A stretch of DNA of 64,000 nt from Tubiluchus corallicola. Taxonomy: Eukaryota > Priapulida > Priapulimorpha > Priapulimorphida > Tubiluchidae. The DNA lies in contig JAQGDQ010000283.1 in the NCBI GenBank assembly GCA_030141605.1, positions 1-64,000 of the forward strand, given 5' to 3'. The notes under the pieces were generated by a model that was given only the letters and a program-made list of their open reading frames with translations, searched no databases and had not been told where the DNA came from. A program made the translations under genes and the position numbers. Below are positions 1-32,091 of the stretch, piece after piece (the first letter of the stretch is position 1; the number at the start of each line of letters is the position of its first letter).

Positions 1-2100
1 AGTTGTTGCATTGTTTGTTAACGGCTTTTTGACAGTGGTTAAAAGTAACTTGCATGACTGTGTTTGTAAACACTCTCGTGGATGATTGCATGTAGGTGGT
101 ACATGTATTTGTTTATGTTTTTAAGCCTAATAATATCGATTGTGACCAGTAAAATAAACCCTTGCCGTAAACAAGCAAAATTGTTATGCTTAGTAAGATT
201 AAAATGTAGTGAAATTTATGGATTGATAAAAGAAATTAAAATAGAATGAAATACATTTTAAATGAGTTCCGTGAAACCATTTAGTAGTAGGTTAAACTGA
301 ATTAAATTTATACGGCATTAAATATGCGACTAAAACTACGTCTTCTTATTTGGTAAATTTGGTTTTATTTTTTACATATTTTCTTACGTGACACTACCAT
401 GAAATTACTTTACTTTTATCAACACTATATCAACACACGATAAAATGGGCTAATGATATAATGATGATGGGATGATATTGGACAACGAGGTTGAAACTTT
501 ACTAAAAATAAGAAAATGGTACAGACACTATACACTAATTAATGTCAATTTTAATTATAAAGCCTGAAATTCGTTGTCCCAACCATAACCAGTACACGAC
601 ATTAGCCCATTTCTCCTAACTAAACATCGTTGCAATTGCAGTACTAAACGCAATTCAAAAAAATATTGAAACAATAATACTGAATACTGTAATCGTGGAT
701 AAATGTTACATTAATGTTAGATAACTTTTGTTAATAGCCCTACTGTAGCATGAATGATGATGGTGAAACAAGTTCCACTTTCAAACCTGCAGAAAAAAGC
801 CTCTATAATCCATACGTGTAATACTAGTATATGAATGTTGACTTTTACATCTTTTCAATTCACTTCGCATACAATAAATCCGAGACAGTTATTGTTCGAT
901 CACTGAACACAGGAAGCACAAAAGAAGAGAGATTTTCTACACATCGAGTTAAAAACGGTTAAGCCTTTGTAATTCTCAATTACGCCTCATTTAATGCATT
1001 CTTGGGGCGGTTTTAAAGCAGGCATTCTGTTTTTATTACAGATGATATAATCAGGGTCAACCTTAATAACAAATGTTGTATAAGAAGATTATATTTGCAG
1101 TGAACCAATCTTCCTCTTAATTTGGTGTCATGTGTTCGTTTATTTTTCATGCAAAAAGATTATGGCAGTTAGCATTTATATGTAGTAAGTTGTTAAATTG
1201 ACATGTTTTAAGAATATTTTCAAATCACCAATCAGACACAAGAGTCAGGGACAAGCTAATAAACTAAATTCGTTCACTATTTTCTAAGGACGTGGAACTA
1301 GTGGCAAATCGATTGACCAATGCTTAAAATTTCATTTCGAATTTTAGTCGGAGCGGTCTGTGTTTTTATTTGTAGATATAGCTGCATGTCAAACGTACTT
1401 ATTTTATTAAACATCTTTGTCGGTGAATATTACACAAAACATAACTTATAAACAGCATTACATTGCAATACCAGCAGCGTACCGGCAAATCTTACTATTG
1501 AAGGACGCCAGCCAAGAGATACTGTGTTGACACGGAATGGTCGGGGGTGACAATACGCAAATATGTAGCACGGTAGGATAGGTGGCAGATAAGCAGACAG
1601 GCTGACAAATAGTCTGTTAAATACATGCAGAGAGAAAGAGAGAAGAGAAAGAAGACAAGGGGAGAGGGGAAGTGAATGAGTGAGCGAACAAGCAAATTAG
1701 TGAATGAGTCGGTGAGTGAGGGAGAATGAGTAAGTGTGAATAAAAGAAAACTTGAGCTAGTCCGTCAACCGTGATGATCTTTGAGACCCTACAAAAAGTA
1801 ACTATCACATCATTAGTTGTAATTGTGGTGTACTTCGTCAGGTCTGTGAGCACGCTTTATTATTATATAAAAAAGAGTAATTACACGTTACATAGAAGGA
1901 AAACAGAGTTTTTTGATACCAAAAATGTTCAGATATGTAAAAACAGGTAACGTCTGTTCAGGTACAGGCAATAGTTGACTATTCAATTAGATTAAGTAAT
2001 TTATACGTGAGAGTGAGAATGAAAATAAATGAAACTGGCGCTCTATCGAATGGAAACAAGTTACATATTTTAAGCTCGACCAGAGCAACAAGCTCCAACC
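1..2100. other. No gene seen; AT-rich DNA with GAGT-type simple repeat
   Basis: No supportable coding exon. A short imperfect repeat of GAGT/GAATGA units lies near 1668-1735, and the minus-strand open frames over it are low-complexity. Confidence 0.5.
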
Positions 2101-2189
2101 ACAGAGAAACAGAACAAAGGTTTTTGTCTGCACCACGAGAGGACGCTAGCATACCTGTTGCTGTTACCTGAGAAGCTATCGCGTGATGA

Positions 2190-2197
2190 TGACGTCG
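2190..2197 (+). promoter_or_regulatory. CRE-like site upstream of the AT-hook gene
   Basis: TGACGTCG lies about 310 bases before the start codon, in a GC-richer island (about 2100-2320) next to a GTTACCTG/CAGGTAAC inverted pair. It resembles a CREB/ATF site (TGACGTCA). Promoter function is inferred from position only. Confidence 0.2.
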
Positions 2198-2506
2198 TTG
2201 CCAGGTAACGCAGTGTTTGTATCCGTGTGTACAGGTGATGCAGGTGACTGGTATTGTCATTAGCGCTTTGAGTACGTTTCCATGCATCTTCTCGTTGAGT
2301 GCATAGATAATAAGTAGCATCGTTCTCTAGATGCTACTCGGGCTTCAATGGTAGATATTTAATAAGATTTATTCAATTTATCAATAATTTAAGTTTCGCA
2401 AGCAAAAGAGCTAACAATTCCGGACAGGTGTGCCGTTACAGTTTGAGCAGGTATTATTGATCTCAGTGACTATGCATGTGTTGCGAGTACACAGGTGCTA
2501 TTAGAC

Positions 2507-22014
<19,508 letters not shown>

Positions 22015-22709
22015 ATCTTCTACAAGGTGCTCACCATTAGAATTTGTTTTATAAAGGGTCATTATATCCGAATCGTTTCGCTTTAGATTCCTAAATTACA
22101 TAATCATTTTGTACTGCAAGCCGTTTTACTCGATGATGATATTAGTTTCTACAACAGGAACCTTTTAGTTCAAGTATGTACTCCATTTCTGGGTAATAAG
22201 CTGAAAAAAATTAAATACTAGCAAAGTATTATCTGTTTAGACACTTGGCATACCCTGTAATTGATCAAAAATACCTTTGAAAATTATGTCTGTGACCAAA
22301 CATTTATAACAGAAACTGAATTTATACTTCATAACAATGCCTAGTCAGCAAAAGCCAAACCGTAATTGCAATTATTTATATTATATCTATATTTGTGTTT
22401 GATTTTTATTATTTTAATTTAGCAATATTGTTGTTTTAAGGATTTTTGTTAAAAAGCTAGTCAAGCTAGTTTATATATTTCCTCTACCTAGAATTTTCAC
22501 ACCAAAGACTCAAAATCTAACGTCAGCTTATGGTTATCATATCATATTCGGCACTTTTTTAAAAACTTCTGCCTTTTTCATTATAAACTTTGTCGTGAAC
22601 AATGATGTTCGTCAGCCACAATAATAATGTTATAGCGCCCAACTGTATTAAGATAAATGCCTATCATATGAGCCAGTATGCTTTTTTCATTTTTAAATCT
22701 ATCTATATG

Positions 22710-23095
22710 TATTTTAATGGCGCTTTAAACATCCACTGATACCTTGCCTATAATAATGAAACTTTTCTACTACAACACTCGCTAAAATGACTACACGCCT
22801 AAATTCCATGTTATAGTATGCATTCTCGTTGCTAAAAGTAGCAGACTTAACTTCTTAACTTATTTTTAAAAGGTCAGATTAGGTCCATCCTTGCTTAAAA
22901 TCCATCCATATTTTAAAACAGGTTTAACGTCCACTCTGTTTTGCGTCCATTAATACGTTTTTATTATTGTAATTTCTTCTAAAAGCTCAGGTTTATATCC
23001 ATCCATGTTTATTGCACATTTTATGTTGATATTTCAAGTCCATCCAAATTGTGTAAGTACAGGTATAAATCCATCCATTTCGGGACACATTACGT
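22710..23095 (+). repeat. Spaced degenerate ATCCATCCAT repeats in the 3' UTR region
   Basis: Several copies of an AGGTTTA-like block followed by TCCATCC or ATCCATCCAT recur at roughly 40-70 base spacing (near 22874, 22898, 22920, 22990, 23037 and 23062). The copies are degenerate. They fall within the inferred 3' UTR of the AT-hook gene. Confidence 0.4.
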
Positions 23096-23194
23096 TCGTT
23101 GTCACACTTGTCTTCTACTTAATTACTTATTTTTTGTATATCATCCTCATCGGAAACATATTTTAGTAATACCCTGTCTTTAACCTAGAACAGC

Positions 23195-23200
23195 AATAAA
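23195..23200 (+). terminator. Possible polyadenylation signal of the AT-hook gene
   Basis: This is the first AATAAA found downstream of the stop codon at 22014. It would give a 3' UTR of about 1.2 kb, AT-rich and containing spaced ATCCATCCAT motifs. Confidence 0.35.
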
Positions 23201-23220
23201 TTCTGAGTTATCCAAAAAAT

Positions 23221-26200
23221 TACAATGCTAAACTTTCAAATATTTTATCAACCTGTAATCATTTAAGTGAATCATTACAGTCATGATTTTTATGAAAAGA
23301 CATCTGAAAAATTATATAATAGCTATCAGTTTTTAATATAGTAACCTATAATTTTGCTTATTTAATTATTTTGTATTATCACTGTATATTTTTATTACAC
23401 TTGTAAAAATATCGTTGTTATTGTTATTATAGAATTTTACTGCACTATTTGTAAATGAGCCTGTAAATACTATTACTAAATGTTAATACGTCCTTGAAAA
23501 GTGTACATAGAGTTAAACTACACAAGTTTTAGTCTTGTTAAACGTATGTGTATGCTGGCTAGATGTTCCCAAAGCTGTTAGAATATTATGCAGGTACAGT
23601 TTTAAAATTATTCAAGTTAAGAATTATGAACAAAATAGGGATAATGCATTGTGGGGCTGTATATCTCTGTCACAATATAATGTTGGTTTAGAAACCAATG
23701 TCCAGTCTACCCTATCTCTCTTTAGCATCATGACTGAGTGACACTCAAAGTTGTCGTTCATGTATGTCATGCACTCCTAATGAGTGTGTATGTCTAGACT
23801 GTCATGCTCGAAAAACAGTGGTTTCATCTCGCCAGGAGAAAGTCGTCACTCAAAAGCTATGCAAATTGAATTTCATCGGTATCACCCAAAGCTATCATTC
23901 GTGCGTGTCTACACTATCACTCTAGCATCTTTTGTATGACATCCACTCACGTACACGACGGGGACGCCCGATAGTCTAGACGGGGATTAATTAAATGGTT
24001 GAAAAATCCCATTCATATTTATTTTTAGAACCAAAGTTTGGTAGTATAATTTAAAAACAGACAGTTTCACGTAAATAACTGTCAAAGATGACAAACATTT
24101 TTACTTATACAACCAACACGGACAAAACCGCGCAATTAAGAACTTTTGCGTGGCATATCGTTACTTTTATGTAAAGTTGTAATCAACCTTTGACTATTTT
24201 TCTGTTTATAACCTTATAACACGTAATTTTCTTATGCTGCAAATGTTCGAAACCGAAAACTAGTCATTTGATCGTGTATGTTGATTGTCATGTTAAGGCA
24301 GGTGTCTCGTTATTGTGTAGTTGCACGTTAGTAAAAGCTTTATTGAGTTTTGTATGATGTATTTATTATTATTGTTGTTAGCTTAGCATTTGCTGGGTTC
24401 AGCCCAGCTACGCCCTTTGTCCATCCGTCCACATTTTTTTCCCTGATGTGGTCATATCAATATTTGACGTGACCCAAAGAAGGGCCATTGTACAGGGGTT
24501 CTTCCAGTGAGTTCTGTCTCTGTTACAGAACCTCACATTGCCCAATCCTATCCGTCCGTGTACAAGAGATTGTAAACAGTTTGACAAGTAAATTATCACC
24601 AGTGTGAATTTTATCATTTAGCACTATTTATTCATCGCACTACCTAGTTGTATAGTTTGGATTTTCAGTCTTTGTGCTGAGTTGATAGTTTTAATATTTT
24701 TTGCTTTATTGCTTCGTGTAATATTTATTCTTTTTTGTGTGTGTGCTCACAACCTAATCAAACAAGAGAACATATTAAAAGGAAAATTAAACAAAAACAT
24801 ACAGCAAATTTCGGGCTATGCAAACTCATCAATCAATACAGTAGTTAAACGCTGTTGCTCAATATTCGTGATTATTTTGTCGATAACTAATGAATAATTT
24901 AATGGTGAAGTACAATGTGCGCAATTATTCAGTGTTGCCATATTGCGAGTCACAGCTATAATTAATGTTCGAAATATTACTCACTTAATGTGATTCACAA
25001 AATTGTAATATGAAACGTGTTCGAAATTCCCAATGTGAATTTCATACTTAAAGGTCAAATTACAATTAATTAATCAATCAGTCAATCAATTAATCAGTTA
25101 TGTCATTTTGTGATTAGTTTAAAGATGCTGGTATAATTGTCTAAACTAGTGATTAAAAGAAAAATTGAAATTTATAACAGACTCCAGATTCGAACTTCAA
25201 GAACACGCAAGTTGCTTCTTATGTTCAAAGAAGAGCAGAATTCTGGCGCACAGTCAAGAAATACTACGAACTTTAACTGAAAAATTAAACAAGCAGTTAA
25301 TAGTTGAATAATAATAATGAACTCTATATAATACTCTTTCAAAAATAGCGCGTTCCGTAAATTTTTGTCTCTTTGTTTTGTTTTTTATATAAAGAAATAA
25401 ACATTTTCATTTAAAGGCACCTTATAAAATGCCTAATGTATATCATAATAGCATGTTTCAAATGACCACCTTCTACATCAAATACAAAGGCCTAATTCAG
25501 TCGTAATAAATATAATGTTCATTAAGTACACAGGTTAACAAAGTTTTAACAGTCGAAGGTACAAATTAACTAAAATTATCATTTAGCACACTTAATAATA
25601 AATATACATTTTTTATACCATCTAATCTTACAAATTTACAATTCAGTGTGTTTCGTACGTCTGTATGTATTTAGGTGATTATATAATTCGACTTTTTGAC
25701 ACGTTGTATGTTTTTAAAGTGCTCTTGTTATTGTGTGTTATAATCTATCTTTCACAATAAACTTTGGATTTGTAAAAAGCACAGTAGCTAGAAAGAATGA
25801 ATTATTATTAGTTGTTATGTCATAATTAGCTGTCAAATATGTTCTTGGCGTAAATGAGGTTTTATGTGCATTTTTCTGTATTCAACGTTCTTTGGGTCAC
25901 TGACGTGAGTAAATCGACGGCTTTACTTAAAAAATTAATAGCCGGCTCAGTTTTTTAAATGTACAATCTCATAAGCTGCCAAACCATGTGTAACATTAAT
26001 AGACCGATTGCTTCTATAAATTTCCCCAGTTACTACTCCAAATAACTCGCTTTGTGGCATGGAGCCTTAAAGCAAAATTAGTAGGCCTAATTTATCTTCA
26101 CTTCTTTCCAAGTAATAGCCTAATAACAAATTAGACAATGAATTGTGTGACAAGCTGCAAGGCTTATCCGGCGTTCATTACTCATTCATGTACGTCGGAT

Positions 26201-29200
26201 CTCCTTTGTACATAATTAATTACGAGCTGTCTGTTGACTCAGATGTATGGTATAAAGTTCATGACCGCATTTCTTGTATAAGAAATAAATATTAAAATTT
26301 TGTTAACTTTGAATGCAAAATATGTTTTGCGCTATCGCTTGTAAGCGAACAGGTTGTGTGTGACAGTAGTTTTATCTTACTAATTAGACCTACCGCATAG
26401 AACTTTGTAATGACAGTTGTAACTTGCATAAACCTTAATCGTAAAAACATTGTACAAGGTTTTAAAGTAAAATTTATGAAATGTAACAAGATTGTGTTAT
26501 CTATGGTTTTAAAATGATAAAATTCAGTTTATGATTTTACACATATAGTAATTCCTTGTGCCTTTAAATGTCAAATTATGCAGGCCTACACTACGTAGCT
26601 AAACGAATTGTGAATTAAATAAATTTTAAATTAAACACTAAACGTGCTTTTAAAAACAGTTAATCCGTATCGATATCAGATAACCTGACTCGAATTTTCC
26701 TAGTTAAAATACAGGCTAGTTCAATCGTTTTACATTTCAGTTTTTAGACAGTAGAATTTCTTCATTAAAATTTTTGCTTCGCGGATTAGTTGCATTTATT
26801 TGCTTCTATGTAATCCTACTACGCGAACATTGAAAACTAAAATTCCCAAATCGATAATGACTGTAAAATAAGGAACGAATCGAAAAACCTCGCAGCCTCA
26901 TTAGCAGAGCATTCGCGCATACACATCAGTCATGAACTCAATGCTTTAAGCATGCTAATTTGTTACCAAATTGAAGTTAAAGGTGCGACATCAAAAGGAG
27001 CATGTGCTTTACACACAACGATAATGTTGTAGTTGTGAATCACATGAGGAATAGTGTTTTGCCCTTTAATTGCTACTGTTACCAGGATCAGTTCATCGTT
27101 TAATGACTCTTCGAAGTTAATTTTCTTTCTGGTTTTGTGCAATCTAATCATCTTATTGTGATAGCTTGTATAACTGAGTGAGACCGAAAGTTCCGATTAA
27201 CATTTCTTTTAAAGTCTTTTAAAGTCCGATAAGCCTCAAGTTACAAGGTGTGCTTACAGTAAGTATTTCTTCTTGCAAATACATAATAAAAAGGAAAGGC
27301 GTTCACGTACTGTTTATTGTTCATGAGATGTAAAAACTTCCAAGTTGCAGCAACATCACAGTGTCTCATGCACTCATGGCTTGTGGTTGTACCCCTAACA
27401 GTGGTCTTCAGTTATATATTGTTCATGAGAATCTCTGCCTCTATGCATAAATAGTACCAGCAAACAAAAAGGAAAACGCACGTCTGTTGCGCTGTGACTT
27501 CCAGCGCACAACAACAACCATTTCTGATCAATTGCTGACATAAAAACTGCATTACATTTTATACAATAAGTTTATTATGTCACAACCACTAATGAACACA
27601 TAGCCGACTGGCACGCGACTGAAATTGCTGAGTCACGCAACGGAAAAACGATTTCTTTGCAACGCTGTCTTGCACAATACATGGGGGCGGTATGGTAAGC
27701 ATAGAAACGTCAAGTAAAATCCTTGTCATGACCTATGTTAGAGCTGCATTAGTTAAACAATAATTACATCATTAGAAATAAAAGTGGATCAAGAAGTGGT
27801 TCTTGAGGTACACCTGTAGTAAGTTTCTAAATTCAGTAAACTGTTTTCTGATAAATAACTAAACAAAAGTGAGGCAGATCTCTCTGTGAGGCAATAGTAT
27901 TTAAGCTTGTAAAGAGAAATCTAAACTATCAAGTGTTTACTGAAGTCCATATACACAGTAATACATACATACATACATACATATATATATATATATTCGA
28001 AGAATACCATCCGAGGATATACCTCGGATATATATATAAATTTTCGTTGCTTGTTTCACAATTAGAAGATATACCTCGGATGGTATTCTTCGAATTTTGT
28101 AACATAAAGTAATGTAACATAGAATACTGCTTGCTTTCAGATTAAAAATATGTATGTATGTAGGAACCTAGCGACAAAGTAACACCTAAGAATTAGTAGA
28201 AAGTCTTGGTCAAACTGATACTGCCCAATGAAATAAAGTGCATTATTGCCTTATATTTTTAACATAAATTTTAGAGTTGCTGTAGTAATTACGCCGGGAC
28301 TTGAATTAGACTGGCAAGGTACATAAACTAAATGCCTGATTTTTTTTCAAAAAAATGAATATTTTTGTGGCCCCCAACTTGATGTTTTTGATGTGTACGA
28401 AATTTTTCGTCCTGCACTTTAGCTTCATTAACGTCAGCGTAAATTCAGATATTGCGCAGTAATAATGTTTCAGCTTTGACCTTGACTAACACAACGGTCA
28501 ACTTAAATTTATAAAAGCACAAGATCCAATAAGTGTAATGTTACCAGAAAATTGAAGAACGTACGTAGGCCTGCAGCTTTTGTACATTAGAATCCAGTAA
28601 ATCGATTTTTACTAGTCGGACAGTTTGTCTGTGGGCCTCTTTGTCAATACCCAATAGCTGAGGTGTCAGTCTGTTAGGCTGACATTTTACAAGTAAACTA
28701 GGAGTGGTCTACTAGCACAATTACAAACGCAATGTTTTACCTGATGAATTCTACACTCGTAATGTCATATTAACAGGAGCAAATAATATATCTCTGCTGG
28801 TGGTATTTCTTGCTTATCAACTAAAAGTTTGTCCTGTGGTACAAATATCTCACAATAAAGAGAAAGTTTTTTACACTTTTTTACATTACAACGTTATAGC
28901 TGCTCCCTAGGGTGACCATCAGGTTATGAAAAATGATTTCAAATGATCTAAGAACAAAAGAAATAGCCACACAGAAATAGTGATTATGAACAACACCATA
29001 AGGTATAAACAAAATCTATCATAAACAAAAAAATTAACAATGGAAGAAAAGCACTTATTCTGATTAAAGCCAAATATGCATGTTTTACAGTAAAGCATGC
29101 TCAAATATGTGTCTTATTCTAATAAAATCAAAATTCTGGTTAATTTGTCTAATATGGTTTGCCAAAGCACTTTAGGCTTTTAGTGCACGATATCTTCCTT

Positions 29201-29950
29201 ATGCTGTTGATGACTACTAGAAACCAGCTGAAACGTCGTAGTTTTGATACAAAAGAAGTATAAAGAAGCATTTCTTTGCTATGGGCTATTTGTACCAGTG
29301 AGCTAATATTTTTCTTGCAACTGGGTATCTGTAGGCTGTACTCTATGTCTGTTCTTTCTTGTTAGTTCGTCTTACTATGACTAACTAGGAATTATAGATA
29401 TCAAAGGACGCTTGTCAGTGAATTTTTGAAGCCAGCCCAATTTACGGTGCAATATTATCCGAAACAAGAATTTGATCAGCTCCTTTTATAAAGCAGTGCA
29501 CCCGCTTAATAATATCAGCTAGTCTAGACATTTTGACTCTTGTTCTCATTAGTACCAAGAATTTTTAAACAACTCTCAAAATTGTGACTTCACAGCCTCA
29601 TGGAATTATTTCTTTCACATTCCTTTTCATTTTTTTCATTTCAGCTGTTAAAACAAACATTCATTTTTGTGCCAAGCCATTTTTAGAACAAAAGATTTTT
29701 GCTTAAATAAAAGTCTGGCATTTTTGGCATAAAGGTAGAGCTAACGTGGACGCACGTGTTTAAATATTTAGAAGAAAAATAAACAAGAATGACGAGGAAT
29801 AATTTTGTTTAGTCCTGTTGAAGTAAACATTTGAAAAACTGTACAACTCTTATTGTTTCAATAATCATTTTTATATAACAGAGAGGTGAAGTATTGAAAA
29901 AATAGTAATAATTAATAACAAAAAGCGTAAAAAATTATTTAAAAACTTCT
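23221..29950. other. Intergenic DNA with no recognised gene
   Basis: AT-rich. A GC-richer block at 24385-24620 is frame-broken on both strands and looks like a repeat relic. A 22-base perfect inverted repeat lies at 27995-28095. (AATC)n-like sequence lies near 25065-25100. All open frames are short and AT-driven. Confidence 0.5.
27995..28095. repeat. Hairpin: 22-bp perfect inverted repeat
   Basis: Arm 27995-28016 (ATTCGAAGAATACC, then ATCCGAGG) is perfectly complementary to 28074-28095, with a 57-base spacer. An inner CCGAGG/CCTCGG pair (28011-28026) offers an alternative fold. It sits beside (CATA)n and (TA)n simple repeats, so it could be a MITE, a microRNA-like hairpin or a replication artefact. 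Confidence 0.75.
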
Positions 29951-29963
29951 TAAAGTTTATAAA

Positions 29964-30752
29964 TCATTGCTCATCTAATTTTTCAGCTGAATTAACAACA
30001 ACTTTCTCAAGCTCAATTAAATGAGGTTTACCCGTATCTAGTGGATCAAACCATAGAGCTCTTATACACAGCACACAGTTCCACAAACCCATAATGATTG
30101 TTCCTGTTGCTGTGACGAAAAACCACACCATAGCAACCATCATTAGCGTCTCAGCACGACGCTGCTGTTTCCTTGACAACAAAGGTCGCACGACTCGCAC
30201 GAACGTGATTGGTCCACCGGGCACATTTGCAACCAATAAAATCACACCTGCGATAACAGTTAAAAAGTTCATGAACATGAAGAGGAAAAGGCAGTTACGT
30301 AATGGATGTCTTCTTGCTATAAAGCCCGTACCGCAAGTCACTAGGCAGATCACACCTGCAGCGACTCCGCCCATAAACAAAACAGTCACAAATGTTTTGT
30401 GTGACATCAGTAATACATCTGGCACAACACACAACGTACCACTAACTAACAGGAGCGCTAACGTATAAGGCACATGGTCATAGACACCAAAATTTGTGAG
30501 TCGAGGCCTTTCTGGGCGGTACTCGTTTGGGGGAGCTGACGTTGTTCTTGTCAAGGACCTAGTATTGCTATAAATTCCTTCTCTAGCAAGAGATCTAGAA
30601 TACGCAGAAAGACCTTCTTTTGTTGGAATGAGGAGTGAATCCCTTGCTTTACTTGGGTGGAAAAGTTCCTCATCGAGGTCTCTTGTACAGCTGGCAATGT
30701 TCTCATAAATGGGCTCGTTTAACACCCGGGGCCTGTCATAAATCTTAGACAT
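29964..30752 (-). CDS. Four-pass membrane protein, CD20/MS4A-like (paralogue A)
   Basis: 262 residues if translation starts at the ATG at 30752. The N-terminal about 94 residues are cytosol-like and Tyr/Arg/Ser-rich, with YENI (16-19) and YSNT (61-64), both YxN motifs of the kind bound by Grb2-type SH2 domains. Four hydrophobic segments follow at about 95-115 (with LCVVPD), 120-142 (LFMGGVAAGV), 152-175 (ending VANVPG) and 203-232, then a short tail ending in lysine/glutamate-rich sequence. Topology and spacing resemble CD20/MS4A-like four-pass proteins; the name is by analogy, and a MARVEL-type protein is the alternative. The same LCxVPD and ANxPG motifs occur in the gene at 42086. A splice acceptor (ttctgttccag) ends at 30796, and the frame is open up to it, so the N-terminus could extend into an upstream exon. 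Confidence 0.8.
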   Translation of the reverse strand: MSKIYDRPRVLNEPIYENIASCTRDLDEELFHPSKARDSLLIPTKEGLSAYSRSLAREGIYSNTRSLTRTTSAPPNEYRPERPRLTNFGVYDHVPYTLALLLVSGTLCVVPDVLLMSHKTFVTVLFMGGVAAGVICLVTCGTGFIARRHPLRNCLFLFMFMNFLTVIAGVILLVANVPGGPITFVRVVRPLLSRKQQRRAETLMMVAMVWFFVTATGTIIMGLWNCVLCIRALWFDPLDTGKPHLIELEKVVVNSAEKLDEQ

Positions 30753-30795
30753 ACCACGTCTCTGATGCAGACTTCCGCAAATTGACTTGGTTAAT
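30753..30795 (-). other. 5' segment of the paralogue A coding exon
   Basis: This lies between the acceptor AG at 30796-30797 and the ATG at 30752. It is open in the main frame (LTKSICGSLHQRRG), so it is either 5' UTR or additional coding sequence if an upstream exon supplies two bases of the preceding codon. Confidence 0.5.
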
Positions 30796-30884
30796 CTGGA
30801 ACAGAACAAAAAGATCATATAATTAAAGACGGTGTCTTTTTAATTAACCTGAAAAGCAAAATTGTTAAGTTAAGCCGATTAACA

Positions 30885-30982
30885 ATGCACTGACTTTGTA
30901 CAGAGTAAAATTAAATTGTTGCTGGACATTTCATTGAAAACTCATTCTGCTAAGCAAAAAATAATTAAAATTCACTACATTC
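30885..30982. repeat. 97-bp direct duplication, copy 1
   Basis: Begins GCACTGACTTTGTACAGAG and ends near TTAAAATTCACTACATTCC. Nearly identical to 33008-33105 in the same orientation. Confidence 0.85.
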
Positions 30983-31812
30983 CATTTTTCTAGGCTGACA
31001 ACTGAAAAAGAATGTGAAATGTTATCTTGCTCCAGTTGATAGTAAAATACTCGCAAAAATTAAAAATTGCTTATCATAACAAAAAACATAAAGCCTCTAT
31101 CAACGGTGCTATGTGTAGGTGAAGGTACCACTAGGTCCTGTTTTATTTTTTTGTGGTACAGTACCACAAGAAGCTATGACGCCTCGAATGGTCCATTGTC
31201 AGCTAATAAACTTAGTCTTTAAAAAGAATATCTGCAAAAAATAACTGATAGCAAAAGTATTCATCGACGCTATACAAGGAATAGATGATTAATTTCTGGA
31301 GGACACACGTGGACAGTTGGACACTTGAGCTGTGACTAATCAAATAAAGTAAAAAAATACCCTGGTATATTTTGTCAGTTCCTATCAAATAAACACAAAC
31401 ATATCAACTTTTACGTGGCAGTACCTTAGTATGTACTACCCAAATTTTCCACTATCAGTCTATCATTCAAGCTACCTATTGTTCGAATGTCTACTGTCAA
31501 GCATGCTAAACCTAGAAATCATTACACTAATTCTTTTATCGTACTCCCATTGCTCAGTCTTGCTCACCATATAAAAGAGAACCCGCTAAAATTACACCGT
31601 GATTTCATCAATTAATTAAGCAGGACTTTTCATAGGAAGCAATAGACCATTTCTAATTCCCCTAAAGTTATTTTAACACAGACTAACTAGCGTTTGACCA
31701 ATGCGAAGTCCCGATGTATAAACAGGCAGCAGCCATGTAATGCGTTGGCGTCCTTGACTCAGACATGTCTGCCTGATAGATTCATGTTTTAACTTTTCTA
31801 ATCACACAACTC

Positions 31813-32091
31813 TTAGCCTTCTCGGAAAGTGTTTATGAGTGAAGCCACTACATTACACAAACACAAGCTGCAAGATGAATCCGACTCATACACGCCAATG
31901 GCTTCTTTAGTTACATTTTCGAATTCGCTGATGCCAAGGATAAAAAACGCCCACATGAGAAATAAATGCCGAATCTTCTCCAATTTATGTACAATCAGTA
32001 AATGGGAATTCCATTTGATTCTGTTTTTTCCAGCACCGTAGGGATAAAATAACACAGGGGAGTTAGCACGTACATTGTACACAATACTCAT
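31813..32091 (-). other. Unassigned 92-aa ORF
   Basis: ATG at 32091 in a reasonable context (GCCATGA), with mixed composition including one hydrophobic stretch (LFLMWAFFILGI). It lies about 1 kb upstream of paralogue A on the same strand. No similarity recognised, and no donor at its end. It may be chance or a relic. Confidence 0.2.

Noticed and set aside
1979-2320. 113-aa minus ORF starting MLLIIYALNEK, reminiscent of the end of GPCR helix 7
   Set aside because: The NPxxY Asn-Pro is missing, no preceding helix is visible upstream, and it overlaps the probable promoter/leader of the AT-hook gene. The resemblance is too short.
30094-30468. 124-aa plus ORF
   Set aside because: Antisense shadow of the paralogue A coding sequence.
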